Source: Lysobacterales bacterium PRO7 (lineage in GTDB: Bacteria > Pseudomonadota > Gammaproteobacteria > Xanthomonadales > Rhodanobacteraceae). From it: a stretch of DNA of 64,000 nucleotides. Within the stretch, counting starts at the first letter, position 1; the number at the start of each line of letters is the position of its first letter. The position numbers were made by a program, and so were the translations under genes. The notes beneath the pieces are model-generated. The model was given only the letters and a program-made list of their open reading frames with translations. It was not told the origin of the DNA and did no database searches. Location of the stretch: NCBI GenBank assembly GCA_021404785.1, contig QWHH01000011.1, forward strand, positions 24,789 through 88,788, given 5' to 3'. Positions 36,849 through 46,104 of the stretch are shown one piece after another.

Positions 36849-37295
36849 ATGTCGTCAGGCACCGTTCGACTGCATCGCGTATTGCGCGCGAAACCCGAGC
36901 GCGTGTATCGCGCCTTTCTCGACGCCGCCGCAATGGCCAAGTGGCTTCCGCCTTACGGGTTCACCTGCACGGTGCATCACATGGATGCGCGGGTTGGCGG
37001 GACGTTCAAGATGTCGTTCACCAATTTCGGCACGGGCAACGGCCACGCGTTCGGCGGGACTTGGCGCGAGCTGGTGCCGCATGAGCGCATTCGCTACTCG
37101 GACGTGTTCGACGATCCGAACCTGCCCGGCGAGATGGAGACGACCGTGTCGCTGAAGCCGGTCGTGTGCGGCACCGAAATCAGCATCGTGCAATCCGGAA
37201 TCCCGGAAATGATTCCGGTCGAGATGTGCTATCTCGGCTGGCAGGAATCGCTGGCGCAGCTGGCGACGCTGGTCGAACCCGAAATCCCGGGCTGA
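36849..37295 (+). CDS. SRPBCC (AHSA1-like) domain protein
   Basis: 148 residues; AAAGGAGAA before the ATG. The START/AHSA1 pattern is RVLRAKPERVYRAFLDAAAMAKW, VGGTFKMSF and CYLGWQESLAQLATLVEPE. These helix-grip proteins bind small hydrophobic ligands; the ligand is not predictable. It follows hutU by 46 bp and may be co-transcribed. Confidence 0.85.
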   Translation: MSSGTVRLHRVLRAKPERVYRAFLDAAAMAKWLPPYGFTCTVHHMDARVGGTFKMSFTNFGTGNGHAFGGTWRELVPHERIRYSDVFDDPNLPGEMETTVSLKPVVCGTEISIVQSGIPEMIPVEMCYLGWQESLAQLATLVEPEIPG

Positions 37296-37396
37296 TCGGC
37301 CTGGTTTGATCGGCTTGGGCTGGATGGCTTGTGCTGGCTGCGCGGGACGGGGTGTGCTACTGTCGTATCGCAAATGCTATGCAATTGGAGATCGAC

Positions 37397-37681
37397 ATGA
37401 AAACTGCCACCTTGCCGCCGCTACGGGTCGAACCGAAATTTCGCAAGGCCGCCGAAGCCGTGCTCCGCGATGGCGAAAGCTTGTCCGGCCTGATGGAGCA
37501 ATCCCTGCGCAGTGAAGTGAACCGCCGCCGCATGCAGGCCGAGTTCATCGCGCGCGGGCTGGCCGCGCGTGAAGACGCCAAACGAACGGACGTGTACTAC
37601 ACCGCCGATGAAGTTCACGCCGAGCTGCGCGACATGCTCGCCAAGGCAAAGGCGAAGTCCAAGGCTAAGGCTAAGGTGTGA
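37397..37681 (+). CDS. Type II antitoxin, YacA (YlcI/YnfO) family
   Basis: 94 residues; GGAG 6 nt before the ATG at 37397. It starts MKTATLPPLRVEP and has the ribbon-helix-helix-like stretch AAEAVLRDGESLSGLMEQSL followed by EFIARGLAAREDAKRT, characteristic of YacA-type antitoxins. The C-terminus is a low-complexity Lys/Ala tail built on an AAGGCTAAGG-like DNA repeat, which probably tolerates copy-number change. The stop overlaps the toxin start by 4 nt (GTGA). Autoregulation is expected from the family. Confidence 0.8.
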   Translation: MKTATLPPLRVEPKFRKAAEAVLRDGESLSGLMEQSLRSEVNRRRMQAEFIARGLAAREDAKRTDVYYTADEVHAELRDMLAKAKAKSKAKAKV

Positions 37682-37977
37682 GCTGGCGCGTCCGCTATAC
37701 ACTTGCGGCGCGCGAAGACCTCAAGCGGCTGTACGTCTTTCTGCTGGAACACGACATCATGGGCGCGCAACACGCACTGACGGCAATCGTCAAGGGCGTG
37801 GACCTGCTTCGACAGTTTCCTTTCGCCTGCCGCAAGGTCGATCCGGGTAACCCGTTGTTGCGCGAACTGCTGGTGTCGTTCGGTGCATCCGGGTATGTGC
37901 TCGCGTACGAAATTGAAAACGAACAAAGCGTTGTGATTCTGGCCGTGCGCCATCAGCGCGAAGACGACTACCACTGA
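37678..37977 (+). CDS. Type II toxin, RelE/ParE family
   Basis: 99 residues from a GTG within the antitoxin stop. The ParE-like pattern is visible: YTLAAREDLKRLYVFLLEHD, FPFACRKVDPGNPLLRELLV, YVLAYEIENEQSVVILAVRHQRED. ParE toxins poison gyrase and RelE toxins cleave mRNA; the target here is not resolved by sequence. Confidence 0.85.
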   Translation: MSWRVRYTLAAREDLKRLYVFLLEHDIMGAQHALTAIVKGVDLLRQFPFACRKVDPGNPLLRELLVSFGASGYVLAYEIENEQSVVILAVRHQREDDYH

Positions 37978-38110
37978 GTCTCTCTTGCCGCCAACGCGGT
38001 TACCCATGGCAGACGGGCGAATTGATCGGGTTTCGCCATTTTCCGCCCTGACTGGCATCACGGCACCGCAGCGGTTACCTTCGGCATTCTGCTTTGGGGA
38101 ACCTGCCACG

Positions 38111-39658
38111 ATGACGAATCCCGCCACTGCCGCGGCGCCGCTGCCGCGCCAGATTCCCTACATCATCGCGACCGAGGGCTGCGAGCGTTTCGGTTTCTAC
38201 GGCATGCGCAACATCCTGACGCCGTTCCTGGTGTCGATGCTGCTGCTGCATCTGCCGGTGGGCGAGCGCGGGCTCGCCGCCAAGGACGTTTTCCACACCT
38301 TCGTCATCGGCGTCTACTTCTTTCCGCTGCTCGGCGGCTGGATCGCCGACCGCTTCTACGGCAAGTATCCGACGATCCTGTGGTTGTCGATGGTGTACGT
38401 GGCCGGCTTCGCCTGCCTTGCGTTGTTCGTCGACAACCGCACCGGTTTCTACACGGGCCTGTTTCTGATCGCGCTCGGCTCCGGCGGCATCAAGCCGCTG
38501 GTGTCGGCCTTCGTCGGCGACCAGTTCGATTCGAGCAACAAGCACCGCGCGAAAGCAGTCTACGACGCGTTTTACTGGATCATCAATTTCGGATCGTTCT
38601 TCGCGTCGTTGCTGATGCCGATCTTCCTGCGCGGCTTCGGCCCGGCGATCGCGTTCGGGATTCCCGGCGCGCTGATGGCGATCGCGCTGGCGGTGTTCTG
38701 GATGGGGCGCAAGCGCTACGTCAACGTGCCGCCGACGCCGGCCAATCCGCATTCGTTGCTGCGCGTGGCGCGCACGGCGCTCCTCGCGCATGCGCCGGGG
38801 CAGGCGCGGCCGGGATTGGCAGTCGCGATTGTCGGTGCGGTCGCGGCGCTGGCATTGCTCGCTTCGATTGCGTCTGTCGGATTCGTCATCGGCGTGTGCC
38901 TGTCGCTCGGCGCACTGATCGCGTTCGGCGGCGTCGGCACGTCGCTGCAGCTCGAGCGTGCGCGCGGCGCGCATCCGGATGAAGCCGTGGACGGCGTGCG
39001 CGTGGTGTTGCGCGTGCTGATCGTGTTCGCGCTGGTCACGCCGTTCTGGTCGCTGTTCGACCAGAAGGCGTCGACCTGGGTCTTGCAGGGCGCGCTCATG
39101 ACCAAGCCCGCGTGGTTTCATGAGGCGCAGATGCAGGCGCTCAATCCGATGCTGGTGATGCTGATCATCCCGTTCAACAACCTCGTTGCGTTTCCGCTGC
39201 TGCGCCGCTTCGGCATCGAACCGACCGCGTTGCGGCGCATGGGCGCCGGCATCGCGCTGGCAGCGGTGGCGTGGGTGGTTGCGGGCATCCTGCAACTGGC
39301 GATCGACGCCGGCGGCGCCGTGTCGATCGCCTGGCAGATCGTGCCGTATGCGTTCCTGACCCTGGGCGAAGTGCTGGTGTCGGCGACCGGCCTGGAATTC
39401 GCCTACAGCCAGGCGCCGCGTTCGATGAAGGGCGCGATCATGAGTTTCTGGATGCTGTCGGTCACCTACGGAAACCTGTGGGTTCTGCTCGCAGATGCGG
39501 GCATCCGCAACGGTGCCGTCACGGCATGGATTGCCGCTGCGGGTTTCGGCGAAACGGCGTTCCTGATGTTCTTCTTCGCCGGCTTCGCGGCGCTCGCCGC
39601 GGCGGTGTTCGCACTGTATGCGCGCCGCTATCCGATGCAGGATTTCTATCGCGTGTAG
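38111..39658 (+). CDS. POT/PTR family proton-coupled peptide transporter
   Basis: 515 residues from ATG at 38111; about 12-14 membrane segments. The ExxERF motif (TEGCERFGFYGMRNIL) and FYWIINFGSFFASLLMP are POT signatures. It imports di- and tripeptides, which fits the many peptidases encoded in the window. Confidence 0.92.
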   Translation: MTNPATAAAPLPRQIPYIIATEGCERFGFYGMRNILTPFLVSMLLLHLPVGERGLAAKDVFHTFVIGVYFFPLLGGWIADRFYGKYPTILWLSMVYVAGFACLALFVDNRTGFYTGLFLIALGSGGIKPLVSAFVGDQFDSSNKHRAKAVYDAFYWIINFGSFFASLLMPIFLRGFGPAIAFGIPGALMAIALAVFWMGRKRYVNVPPTPANPHSLLRVARTALLAHAPGQARPGLAVAIVGAVAALALLASIASVGFVIGVCLSLGALIAFGGVGTSLQLERARGAHPDEAVDGVRVVLRVLIVFALVTPFWSLFDQKASTWVLQGALMTKPAWFHEAQMQALNPMLVMLIIPFNNLVAFPLLRRFGIEPTALRRMGAGIALAAVAWVVAGILQLAIDAGGAVSIAWQIVPYAFLTLGEVLVSATGLEFAYSQAPRSMKGAIMSFWMLSVTYGNLWVLLADAGIRNGAVTAWIAAAGFGETAFLMFFFAGFAALAAAVFALYARRYPMQDFYRV

Positions 39659-39661
39659 GAA

Positions 39662-40732
39662 TCAGGCGGCCTTCGCTTCATCCTTCAAGGTCTGCATGTC
39701 GATCACGAAGCGATACTTCACGTCGCTCTTGAGCATGCGCTCGTAGGCGGTGTTGATGTCGCGCATGGCGATCGTCTCGATGTCGCTGACGATGCCGCGC
39801 TCGGCGCAGAAGTCGAGCATTTCCTGGGTTTCGGGAATGCCGCCGATCAGCGAACCGGCCAGTGCGCGGCGCTTGAAGATGAGATTGAACACCTGCGTGG
39901 ACGGATGCGGCGTGGCCGGGGCGCCGACCAGGCACATCGTGCCGTCGCGCTTGAGCAGGTTCAGGAACACGTCGAGGTTGTGCGGCGCCGCCACGGTATT
40001 GACGATCAGGTCGAAGCGGTTGGCCTGCTTGGCCATCTGCTTGGCGTCTTTGGAAATGATCACGTCGTCGGCACCGAGGCGTTTCGCATCGGCCTCCTTG
40101 CCGGGCGAGGTGGTGAACAGCGCCACGCGTGCGCCCAGCGCGTGCGCGAGTTTCACGCCCATGTGGCCGAGTCCGCCGAGTCCGACGATGCCGACGGTCT
40201 TGCCCGGGCCGGCCTTCCAGTGCTTGAGCGGCGAATACGTCGTGATGCCGGCGCACAGCAGCGGCGCGACGGCGGCGAGATTGCCCTTGTGGCGGATGTT
40301 CAGCACGAAGCCTTCGTCGACGACGATGTGCGTGGAGTAGCCGCCGAAAGTGTGGCCGCCTTCGGCAGCGGTCGCGGGGCCGTTGTAGGTGCCGACGAAT
40401 CCGTTCTCGCAGTAATTTTCCAATCCTTCGGCGCAGGCGGAGCAATGCCCGCAACTGCCGACGAGGCAGCCCACGCCCACCGTTTCGCCGACCTTGAATT
40501 TCTTCACGTCCTTGCCAACGGCGGTGACGGTGCCGACGATCTCGTGGCCCGGCACGCACGGATACAACGTGCCGCCCCATTCGCTGCGCGCGGTGTGCAG
40601 GTCGGAATGGCACACGCCGCAGTGCGATATGTCGATGGCGACGTCGCGCGGGCCGGGTGCGCGGCGCGGGATGGCGTGGAAGGCGAGCGGCTTGTCAGCG
40701 GCCTGGGCGGCGTAAGCGGGGGACTGTGTCAT
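39662..40732 (-). CDS. Zinc-dependent alcohol dehydrogenase, YahK/CAD-like
   Basis: 356 residues from ATG at 40732 behind GAGGAA. Catalytic zinc ligands CGVCHSD, GHEIVG and a later cysteine; structural zinc CGHCSACAEGLENYC; NAD(P) loop GLGGLGHMGVKLA. It reduces aldehydes with NADPH in characterised relatives; the natural substrate is unknown. It converges with the POT gene, and msrB lies 31 bp upstream in the same direction. Confidence 0.93.
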   Translation of the reverse strand: MTQSPAYAAQAADKPLAFHAIPRRAPGPRDVAIDISHCGVCHSDLHTARSEWGGTLYPCVPGHEIVGTVTAVGKDVKKFKVGETVGVGCLVGSCGHCSACAEGLENYCENGFVGTYNGPATAAEGGHTFGGYSTHIVVDEGFVLNIRHKGNLAAVAPLLCAGITTYSPLKHWKAGPGKTVGIVGLGGLGHMGVKLAHALGARVALFTTSPGKEADAKRLGADDVIISKDAKQMAKQANRFDLIVNTVAAPHNLDVFLNLLKRDGTMCLVGAPATPHPSTQVFNLIFKRRALAGSLIGGIPETQEMLDFCAERGIVSDIETIAMRDINTAYERMLKSDVKYRFVIDMQTLKDEAKAA

Positions 40733-40763
40733 TGCAGGTTCCTCGGGATGGGTGTGTAGGAGT

Positions 40764-41213
40764 TCAAGGATGATCGTGAAACAACCGGAGATATTCGCCG
40801 TAGCCTTCCTTTTCCAGATCGGCGAGCGCGATGAAGCGCAGCGATGCCGAGTTGATGCAATAACGCAAACCGCCGCGGTCGCGCGGGCCGTCGTCGAACA
40901 CATGGCCGAGGTGGCTGTCGCCGTGACGCGAGCGCACTTCGGTGCGAACCATGCCGTGGCTGGCGTCGTGCGTTTCAACCACGTTCGACGCATCCGCGGG
41001 CTTGCTGAAACTCGGCCAGCCGCAATGGCTGTCGAACTTGTCCAGCGAGGTGAACAGCGGCTCGCCCGAGACGATGTCGACATACAGTCCCGTTTCGTGG
41101 TGGTCATTGAAAGCGTTGTCGAAGGGGTGCTCGGTGGCGGACTCCTGGGTCACGCGGTATTGCAGCGGCGTGAGTCTGGCCAGCGCTTGCGCGGTTTTGC
41201 GGTAGTCGGCCAT
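40764..41213 (-). CDS. msrB: Peptide-methionine (R)-S-oxide reductase MsrB
   Basis: 149 residues from ATG at 41213. The active-site Cys119 is in [11 protein letters not shown] and a resolving Cys64 in HCGWPSF. The two CxxC zinc-binding pairs of many MsrB proteins are absent, so this is a metal-free form. It repairs methionine-R-sulfoxide in proteins. Confidence 0.94.
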   Translation of the reverse strand: MADYRKTAQALARLTPLQYRVTQESATEHPFDNAFNDHHETGLYVDIVSGEPLFTSLDKFDSHCGWPSFSKPADASNVVETHDASHGMVRTEVRSRHGDSHLGHVFDDGPRDRGGLRYCINSASLRFIALADLEKEGYGEYLRLFHDHP

Positions 41214-41379
41214 CTGCGGATCCTCGTGCGTGAAGCATATCGCCTTGCCCAAACCCGTGCTGCGCGATTTGACAGATATACGGGGCCGATCCAAATTACC
41301 ATGAAGCCCGGGCCGCTTGCGCGGTGGCGGTAGCCCGGTGCTAACATTCCTGCGCCATCAACCGCAACAGGAGAGCGTC

Positions 41380-41484
41380 ATGAGCAAGGGCATGAATCAG
41401 AAAAAGGACACCAAGAAAAAGGCGGAAAAAACGCTGAAGGAAAAGCGCGCCGAGAAGCACGCCAAGAAGGCCGCACGCGGCTGA
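41380..41484 (+). CDS. 34-residue lysine-rich small protein
   Basis: ATG at 41380 preceded by CAGGAGAG at 5-8 nt, stop TGA at 41482. It begins MSKGMNQKKDTKKKAEKT and continues Lys/Ala/Glu-rich, strongly basic and helical, without a signal. Upstream TAACAT (41342) may be its -10. It resembles short Lys-rich proteins in other gammaproteobacteria; nucleic-acid or ribosome association is only a guess. Confidence 0.65.
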   Translation: MSKGMNQKKDTKKKAEKTLKEKRAEKHAKKAARG

Positions 41485-41600
41485 CTCGTCGCATCGCGAC
41501 GCCTTCAATATCCCGGTTTCGGCGTTCGGGCTGATTCCGGGCTTGCCAGCGCCCGCGCCAACCGCGACACTTGCGCAAATTCCGGCACAGGAACCGGCCC

Positions 41601-42095
41601 GTGGCCAATTTCGAGCTATTCAAGCGCATCTTCGGCAGCAATCAGGAGCGGCGCGAAAAGCCGCGCCTGAACGCGCGCCAGGGCACGGTCGTGCTGATCG
41701 TGGACGACTCGCCGACGATCGTCGCGATGCTGCGCAAGTTCCTGCAGCAGAGCGGCTACCAGACGCTGGAAGCCGGCGATGCGGAGAAGGGCATCGAAGT
41801 CGCGCGTGCGGAAAAGCCCGATCTGATCTTCCTGGATATCGTACTGCCCGGCATGAACGGTTTTGCCGCGTTGCGCGCCTTGCGCAAGGATCCGGTCACT
41901 CATCAGATTCCGATCGTGATGATCAGTGGGAACGAACAGGCGACCGAGCAGTTCTATGCGCAGCGCATCGGCGCGGACGATTTCATGAAGAAGCCCTTTT
42001 CGCGTTCGGAAGTGTTCGCGCGCATCGAACGTCTGCTTGACGCGAACCTGGTGCCCAAGCGTCACGCAACACCGGCGCCAGTGCCGAGGGCGTAA
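41601..42095 (+). CDS. Single-domain response regulator (receiver)
   Basis: 164 residues from GTG at 41601 (AGGAA 8 nt upstream). A short N-terminal FELFKRIFGSN stretch precedes a CheY-like receiver: VDDSPT, phosphoacceptor Asp in LIFLDIVLPGMNG, MISG Thr/Ser position and KKPF lysine. There is no output domain and no kinase next to it, so it probably works in a phosphorelay or by protein contact, as in twitching or chemosensory systems. Confidence 0.88.
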   Translation: MANFELFKRIFGSNQERREKPRLNARQGTVVLIVDDSPTIVAMLRKFLQQSGYQTLEAGDAEKGIEVARAEKPDLIFLDIVLPGMNGFAALRALRKDPVTHQIPIVMISGNEQATEQFYAQRIGADDFMKKPFSRSEVFARIERLLDANLVPKRHATPAPVPRA

Positions 42096-42097
42096 GC

Positions 42098-42790
42098 GTG
42101 CGCGCACACCGCGCCGCATGCTGGAGCGCGTTGCTGCTGTGCGGTTGCGCGCAGGTTTCCCGGCCGCCAGCACCCGTGTCTGGCGTACAACCGCCAGCGC
42201 CGGCGCAGGCCTACGAAATCGTGCAGGGACGCGGCCCCGATGTGGTCGCGCGCCTGCGCGCGGCGCCGCCGCTGGCACAACCCGAGATTGCCGATGGCGC
42301 GACGCCGGATGGCGACGAGAACCTGCTGCGTGCGCAGGGCCTGGTGAAGATCGGAGTCGGTCGTTATCCGTCGAGCGACGTGGCATGGCTGCGCGATGAG
42401 GTGGCGAAGCAGGCGCGCAAGGCCGGCGCCGACAGAGCCCTGATCTATCCGCCGCAAGCGCTCGGCGCGCCGGCGTTGGCAAATTTTTTCGTGCGCCTGC
42501 ATCTGCCGTTTGGCGCGAACTTCCGCGACCTCACCGACCTCGAGCGCCAGACCCTGGGCAGCGACGGCGTGGAAATCGGTGAAGTGGTCGGCGGTACGCC
42601 GGCATCCGAGGCGAATTTGCGCGAAGGCGATTTCGTTGTCGCCTTCAACAAGCTGCCGGTGCGCGACAAGGCGCAATTCCAGGACCTGTTGCAGGCGCAC
42701 ATGGGCAAGCGCGTGACCCTGACGATCCGCCGCAATGGCACCACGATGAAACGCCTCGTCGTACTCGGTACGCTTGCGCCGGCCGCTTGA
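42098..42790 (+). CDS. PDZ-domain lipoprotein
   Basis: 230 residues from GTG two bases after the response-regulator stop. A lipobox (ALLLCGC) gives an anchored protein, probably in the outer membrane. C-terminal PDZ domain (GVEIGEVVGGTPASEANLREGDFVVAFNKLPV). No protease domain is attached. Tight spacing suggests co-transcription with the receiver gene. Confidence 0.75.
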   Translation: MRAHRAACWSALLLCGCAQVSRPPAPVSGVQPPAPAQAYEIVQGRGPDVVARLRAAPPLAQPEIADGATPDGDENLLRAQGLVKIGVGRYPSSDVAWLRDEVAKQARKAGADRALIYPPQALGAPALANFFVRLHLPFGANFRDLTDLERQTLGSDGVEIGEVVGGTPASEANLREGDFVVAFNKLPVRDKAQFQDLLQAHMGKRVTLTIRRNGTTMKRLVVLGTLAPAA

Positions 42791-42867
42791 CACTGACTGC
42801 TGCCACTTGACGGCGCAGTCGGCTTGGTTCCCAATCCTCGCAGCATCCAATCAAGGGGACACACCCG

Positions 42868-45159
42868 ATGAAGCAGATTCCGCTCCGGCCGCTGCTGGCC
42901 GCCTTGTCGTTGTCGGTTTGCGTTGGCGCCGCGGCGGAAAATCCCGCACCGTCGACCGGCTTGTTGGGTTTCACCGAGGAAGTTTCGGTCTCGCAACGCG
43001 CACTCGAACAGCGTTTCGATGCGCAACTGAGCGCGAACGAAATGCGCGACTGGCTCAAGCGCCTGTCCGCCGAACCGAATCAGGTGGGCTCGCCGCACGA
43101 CAAGGCCAATGCCGAGTTCATGCTGTCGCTGTTCAAGCAGTGGGGCTGGGATGCGCGCATCGAAACTTTCGACGTGTTGTATCCGACGCCCAAACACGTT
43201 GCCGTCGAATTGGTCGCGCCAACGACATTCAAGGCGATGCTGCACGAACCGCCGGTGGCGGGCGATGCGACATCGGCATTGTCCGGTGCCTTGCCGCCGT
43301 ACAACGTCTACGGCGCCGATGGCGACGTGATCGCAGAGCTCGTTTACGTCAACTACGGCATGCCCGACGATTACAAGGAGCTCGCGCGCCACGGCGTGGA
43401 CGTGAAAGGCAAGATCGTGATCGTGCGCTACGGTGCCGGCTGGCGCGGCCTCAAGCCCGAGCTTGCGTATGAACACGGCGCCGTCGGCTGCCTGATCTAT
43501 TCCGATCCGCGCGACGACGGCTATTTCGCCGGCGACCCCTATCCGAAAGGCGGCTGGCGCCCGCAGGAAGGTGTGCAGCGCGGCTCGGTCGCCAAGATGC
43601 AGTTGTATCCCGGCGATCCGACCACGCCGGGATATGGCTCGACGCCGGGCGCGAAACATCTCGCGCTCAAGGATGCGAAAACGCTGCTGAAGATTCCGGT
43701 ATTGCCGATCTCCTATGCCGATGCGACGCCGCTGCTGCAGGCACTCGGCGGACCCGTCGCGCCGGAATCCTGGCGCGGCGCGTTGCCGATGACCTACCAC
43801 ATCGGCGCGGGCCCGGCGAAGGTGCATCTGGTCGTCGAATCCGACTGGTCGCTCAAACCTGTCTACGACGTGATCGCAACGATCAAGGGTGCGCAGGAAC
43901 CCGACCGCTGGATCGTGCGCGGCAACCACCACGACGGCTGGGTATTCGGCGCATGGGATCCACTGTCCGGCATGATCGCCGAACTTGGCGAGGCCAAGGC
44001 CATCGGCGCGCTGGTCAAATCCGGCTGGAAGCCGAGGCGCACGATCGTCTATACGAGTTGGGACGGTGAAGAACCTGGCTTGCTCGGTTCCACCGAATGG
44101 GCCGAAACGCATGCCAAGGAATTGCAGAAAAAAGCGGTGATGTATCTGAACTCGGATACCAATGCGCGCGGATTTCTCCAAGCCGAAGGTAGCCACTCAT
44201 TGCAGCACCTGGTGAACCGGGCCGCGGCGGACGTGACCGATCCGGAAAAGGGCGTGAGCGTGCTGGAGCGTCGCCGCGCACAGATGCGTGTCGCCGGCGC
44301 AGCGCCGCATGCCAAGCCGGAAATGAAGGAGGATGCGAAGATCGCCGCAGAGGGCGGTGATGTTCCCATCGGCGCGCTCGGTTCCGGATCTGATTACAGC
44401 GCGTTTCTCGAACACCTCGGCATCGCTTCCGTGAACCTCGGCTTTGGCGGCGAGGACGACGACGACGGCATCTACCATTCGCGTTACGACTCGTTCGACC
44501 ACTTCGACCGTTTCGGCGATCCGGGTTTCAAGTATGAAGTGGCGTTGGCGCAGGTCGCCGGCCGCATGGTGATGCGCATGGCCGATGCCGACCTGCTGCC
44601 GATGCGCTTCGGTGACTTCAGCGCGACACTCGACCACTACGTTGCCCAGTTGCACAAGGTCGCCGACGAGGAACGCAAGAAGGCCGAAGCGCAGCACAAA
44701 TTGCTGGATGCCCGTGATTACGAACTGGTCTCCGACCCGACGCGACCGGTGGCGCCGCCGGAGCGATTGTCCGACGTGCCCAAGATCAATTTTGCGCCGC
44801 TCGATGCGGCCGCAAAAAATCTGAAAGCCAGCGCGGAAGCATTCCAGGCCGCCTACGCCGCGCGGGCCGGCGATGGATTCAGCATGCCGGCGAGACAGTC
44901 CGCGCGCATCAACGAACTGATGGGACGCATGGAACAGGCGCTGACCGACGCCGACGGCTTGCCGGGACGCGAATGGTTCAAGCACATGATCTACGCGCCG
45001 GGACTGCTCACCGGGTATGGTGTCAAGACCGTGCCCGGCGTGCGCGAGGCGCTGGAAGCGCGCAACTGGCAGCAGGCCGATGAGTATGCGGCGATCACGG
45101 CCAGGACGCTGGACGGCTACCGCGCGGATCTCGACAAATTGACCGCGCTGTTGCAGTAG
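42868..45159 (+). CDS. M28 family peptidase, glutamate carboxypeptidase II-like
   Basis: 763 residues. Signal peptide, N-terminal part with PA domain ([24 protein letters not shown]), M28 catalytic core with zinc ligands in [28 protein letters not shown] and [11 protein letters not shown], and a C-terminal transferrin-receptor-like dimerisation domain. It should release C-terminal or N-linked acidic residues from peptides in the periplasm or outside. The cyclophilin gene follows after 8 bp. Confidence 0.93.
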   Translation: MKQIPLRPLLAALSLSVCVGAAAENPAPSTGLLGFTEEVSVSQRALEQRFDAQLSANEMRDWLKRLSAEPNQVGSPHDKANAEFMLSLFKQWGWDARIETFDVLYPTPKHVAVELVAPTTFKAMLHEPPVAGDATSALSGALPPYNVYGADGDVIAELVYVNYGMPDDYKELARHGVDVKGKIVIVRYGAGWRGLKPELAYEHGAVGCLIYSDPRDDGYFAGDPYPKGGWRPQEGVQRGSVAKMQLYPGDPTTPGYGSTPGAKHLALKDAKTLLKIPVLPISYADATPLLQALGGPVAPESWRGALPMTYHIGAGPAKVHLVVESDWSLKPVYDVIATIKGAQEPDRWIVRGNHHDGWVFGAWDPLSGMIAELGEAKAIGALVKSGWKPRRTIVYTSWDGEEPGLLGSTEWAETHAKELQKKAVMYLNSDTNARGFLQAEGSHSLQHLVNRAAADVTDPEKGVSVLERRRAQMRVAGAAPHAKPEMKEDAKIAAEGGDVPIGALGSGSDYSAFLEHLGIASVNLGFGGEDDDDGIYHSRYDSFDHFDRFGDPGFKYEVALAQVAGRMVMRMADADLLPMRFGDFSATLDHYVAQLHKVADEERKKAEAQHKLLDARDYELVSDPTRPVAPPERLSDVPKINFAPLDAAAKNLKASAEAFQAAYAARAGDGFSMPARQSARINELMGRMEQALTDADGLPGREWFKHMIYAPGLLTGYGVKTVPGVREALEARNWQQADEYAAITARTLDGYRADLDKLTALLQ

Positions 45160-45167
45160 GACAAGCG

Positions 45168-46088
45168 ATGAAACATTTCATCATCGTCCTCGCCGCATTC
45201 CTGGTCGCCGGCTCCGCGTGGTGCGCGGACGCGCCAAAACCGCAGACGATGGGCGAGGTGCTCGCGGCATCGAAACCATCGGATTGGCATGCGTTGGATC
45301 CGCAGAACACGCTGTATCTGCAGATCGCTTCCGGCCGCGTGGTGATCGAACTCGCGCCGCAGTTCGCACCGCAGACCGTCGCCAACATCAAGACGATGGT
45401 GCGCGAGAAGTATTTCGACGGCCTCGCGATCACGCGCGTGCAGGACAACTACGTCGCGCAATGGGGCGATCCGAACGCAGACGATGCGTCCAAACGCCGT
45501 TCGCTCGGCAAGGCGAAAGCCAAGGTGCCGGCGGAATTCACGGTTCCGCTCGCCGGGGATTTCACCTTCACGCCCTTGCCGGACCATGACGGCTGGGCAT
45601 CCCAGGCCGGGTTCGTCGGCGATTTCCCGGCTGCCGTTGACTTGCAGGCGCATCAAGCGTGGATGACGCATTGCTATGGAACGATCGGGGTAGGGCGCGA
45701 CAGTGCGCCCGACTCTGGCAATGGTTCGGAACTGTACGCGGTGATCGCGTCATCGGCGCGCTGGCTGGATCGCAACATCACCGTGGCCGGGCGCGTGGTG
45801 CAGGGCATGGAATACCTTTCCAGCCTGCCGCGTGGACACGGCGATCTGGGTTTCTACACCAAGACCGAACATCCGGTGCCAATCAAATCCGTGCGCCTTG
45901 CCGCCGATGTTCCGGAAAAGGAACGCGCGCATCTGGAAGTCCTGCGCACCGGCACGCCGACGTTCGCGGCGTTGGTCGAATCGCGCCGCAATCGCCACGA
46001 CGAGTGGTACAAACGGCCGGCGGGTTACATCGACGTGTGCAGTGTGCCGTTGCCGGTGCGAACCGTCGGCGCGACGGCGGGAAAGTAG
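45168..46088 (+). CDS. Periplasmic cyclophilin-type peptidylprolyl isomerase
   Basis: 306 residues. Signal peptide ends near SAWCA. The cyclophilin domain is recognised from [44 protein letters not shown] and the later [24 protein letters not shown]. It is longer than simple cyclophilins, with an insertion between these halves. It likely helps fold exported proteins, including the M28 peptidase encoded just upstream. Confidence 0.9.
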   Translation: MKHFIIVLAAFLVAGSAWCADAPKPQTMGEVLAASKPSDWHALDPQNTLYLQIASGRVVIELAPQFAPQTVANIKTMVREKYFDGLAITRVQDNYVAQWGDPNADDASKRRSLGKAKAKVPAEFTVPLAGDFTFTPLPDHDGWASQAGFVGDFPAAVDLQAHQAWMTHCYGTIGVGRDSAPDSGNGSELYAVIASSARWLDRNITVAGRVVQGMEYLSSLPRGHGDLGFYTKTEHPVPIKSVRLAADVPEKERAHLEVLRTGTPTFAALVESRRNRHDEWYKRPAGYIDVCSVPLPVRTVGATAGK

Positions 46089-46104
46089 TCGCGGCAAACC
46101 TCGA

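Noticed and set aside
37669-37681. Possible CRISPR or microsatellite at the antitoxin end
   Set aside because: Only a few short AAGGCT-like units within a coding region; no spacers.
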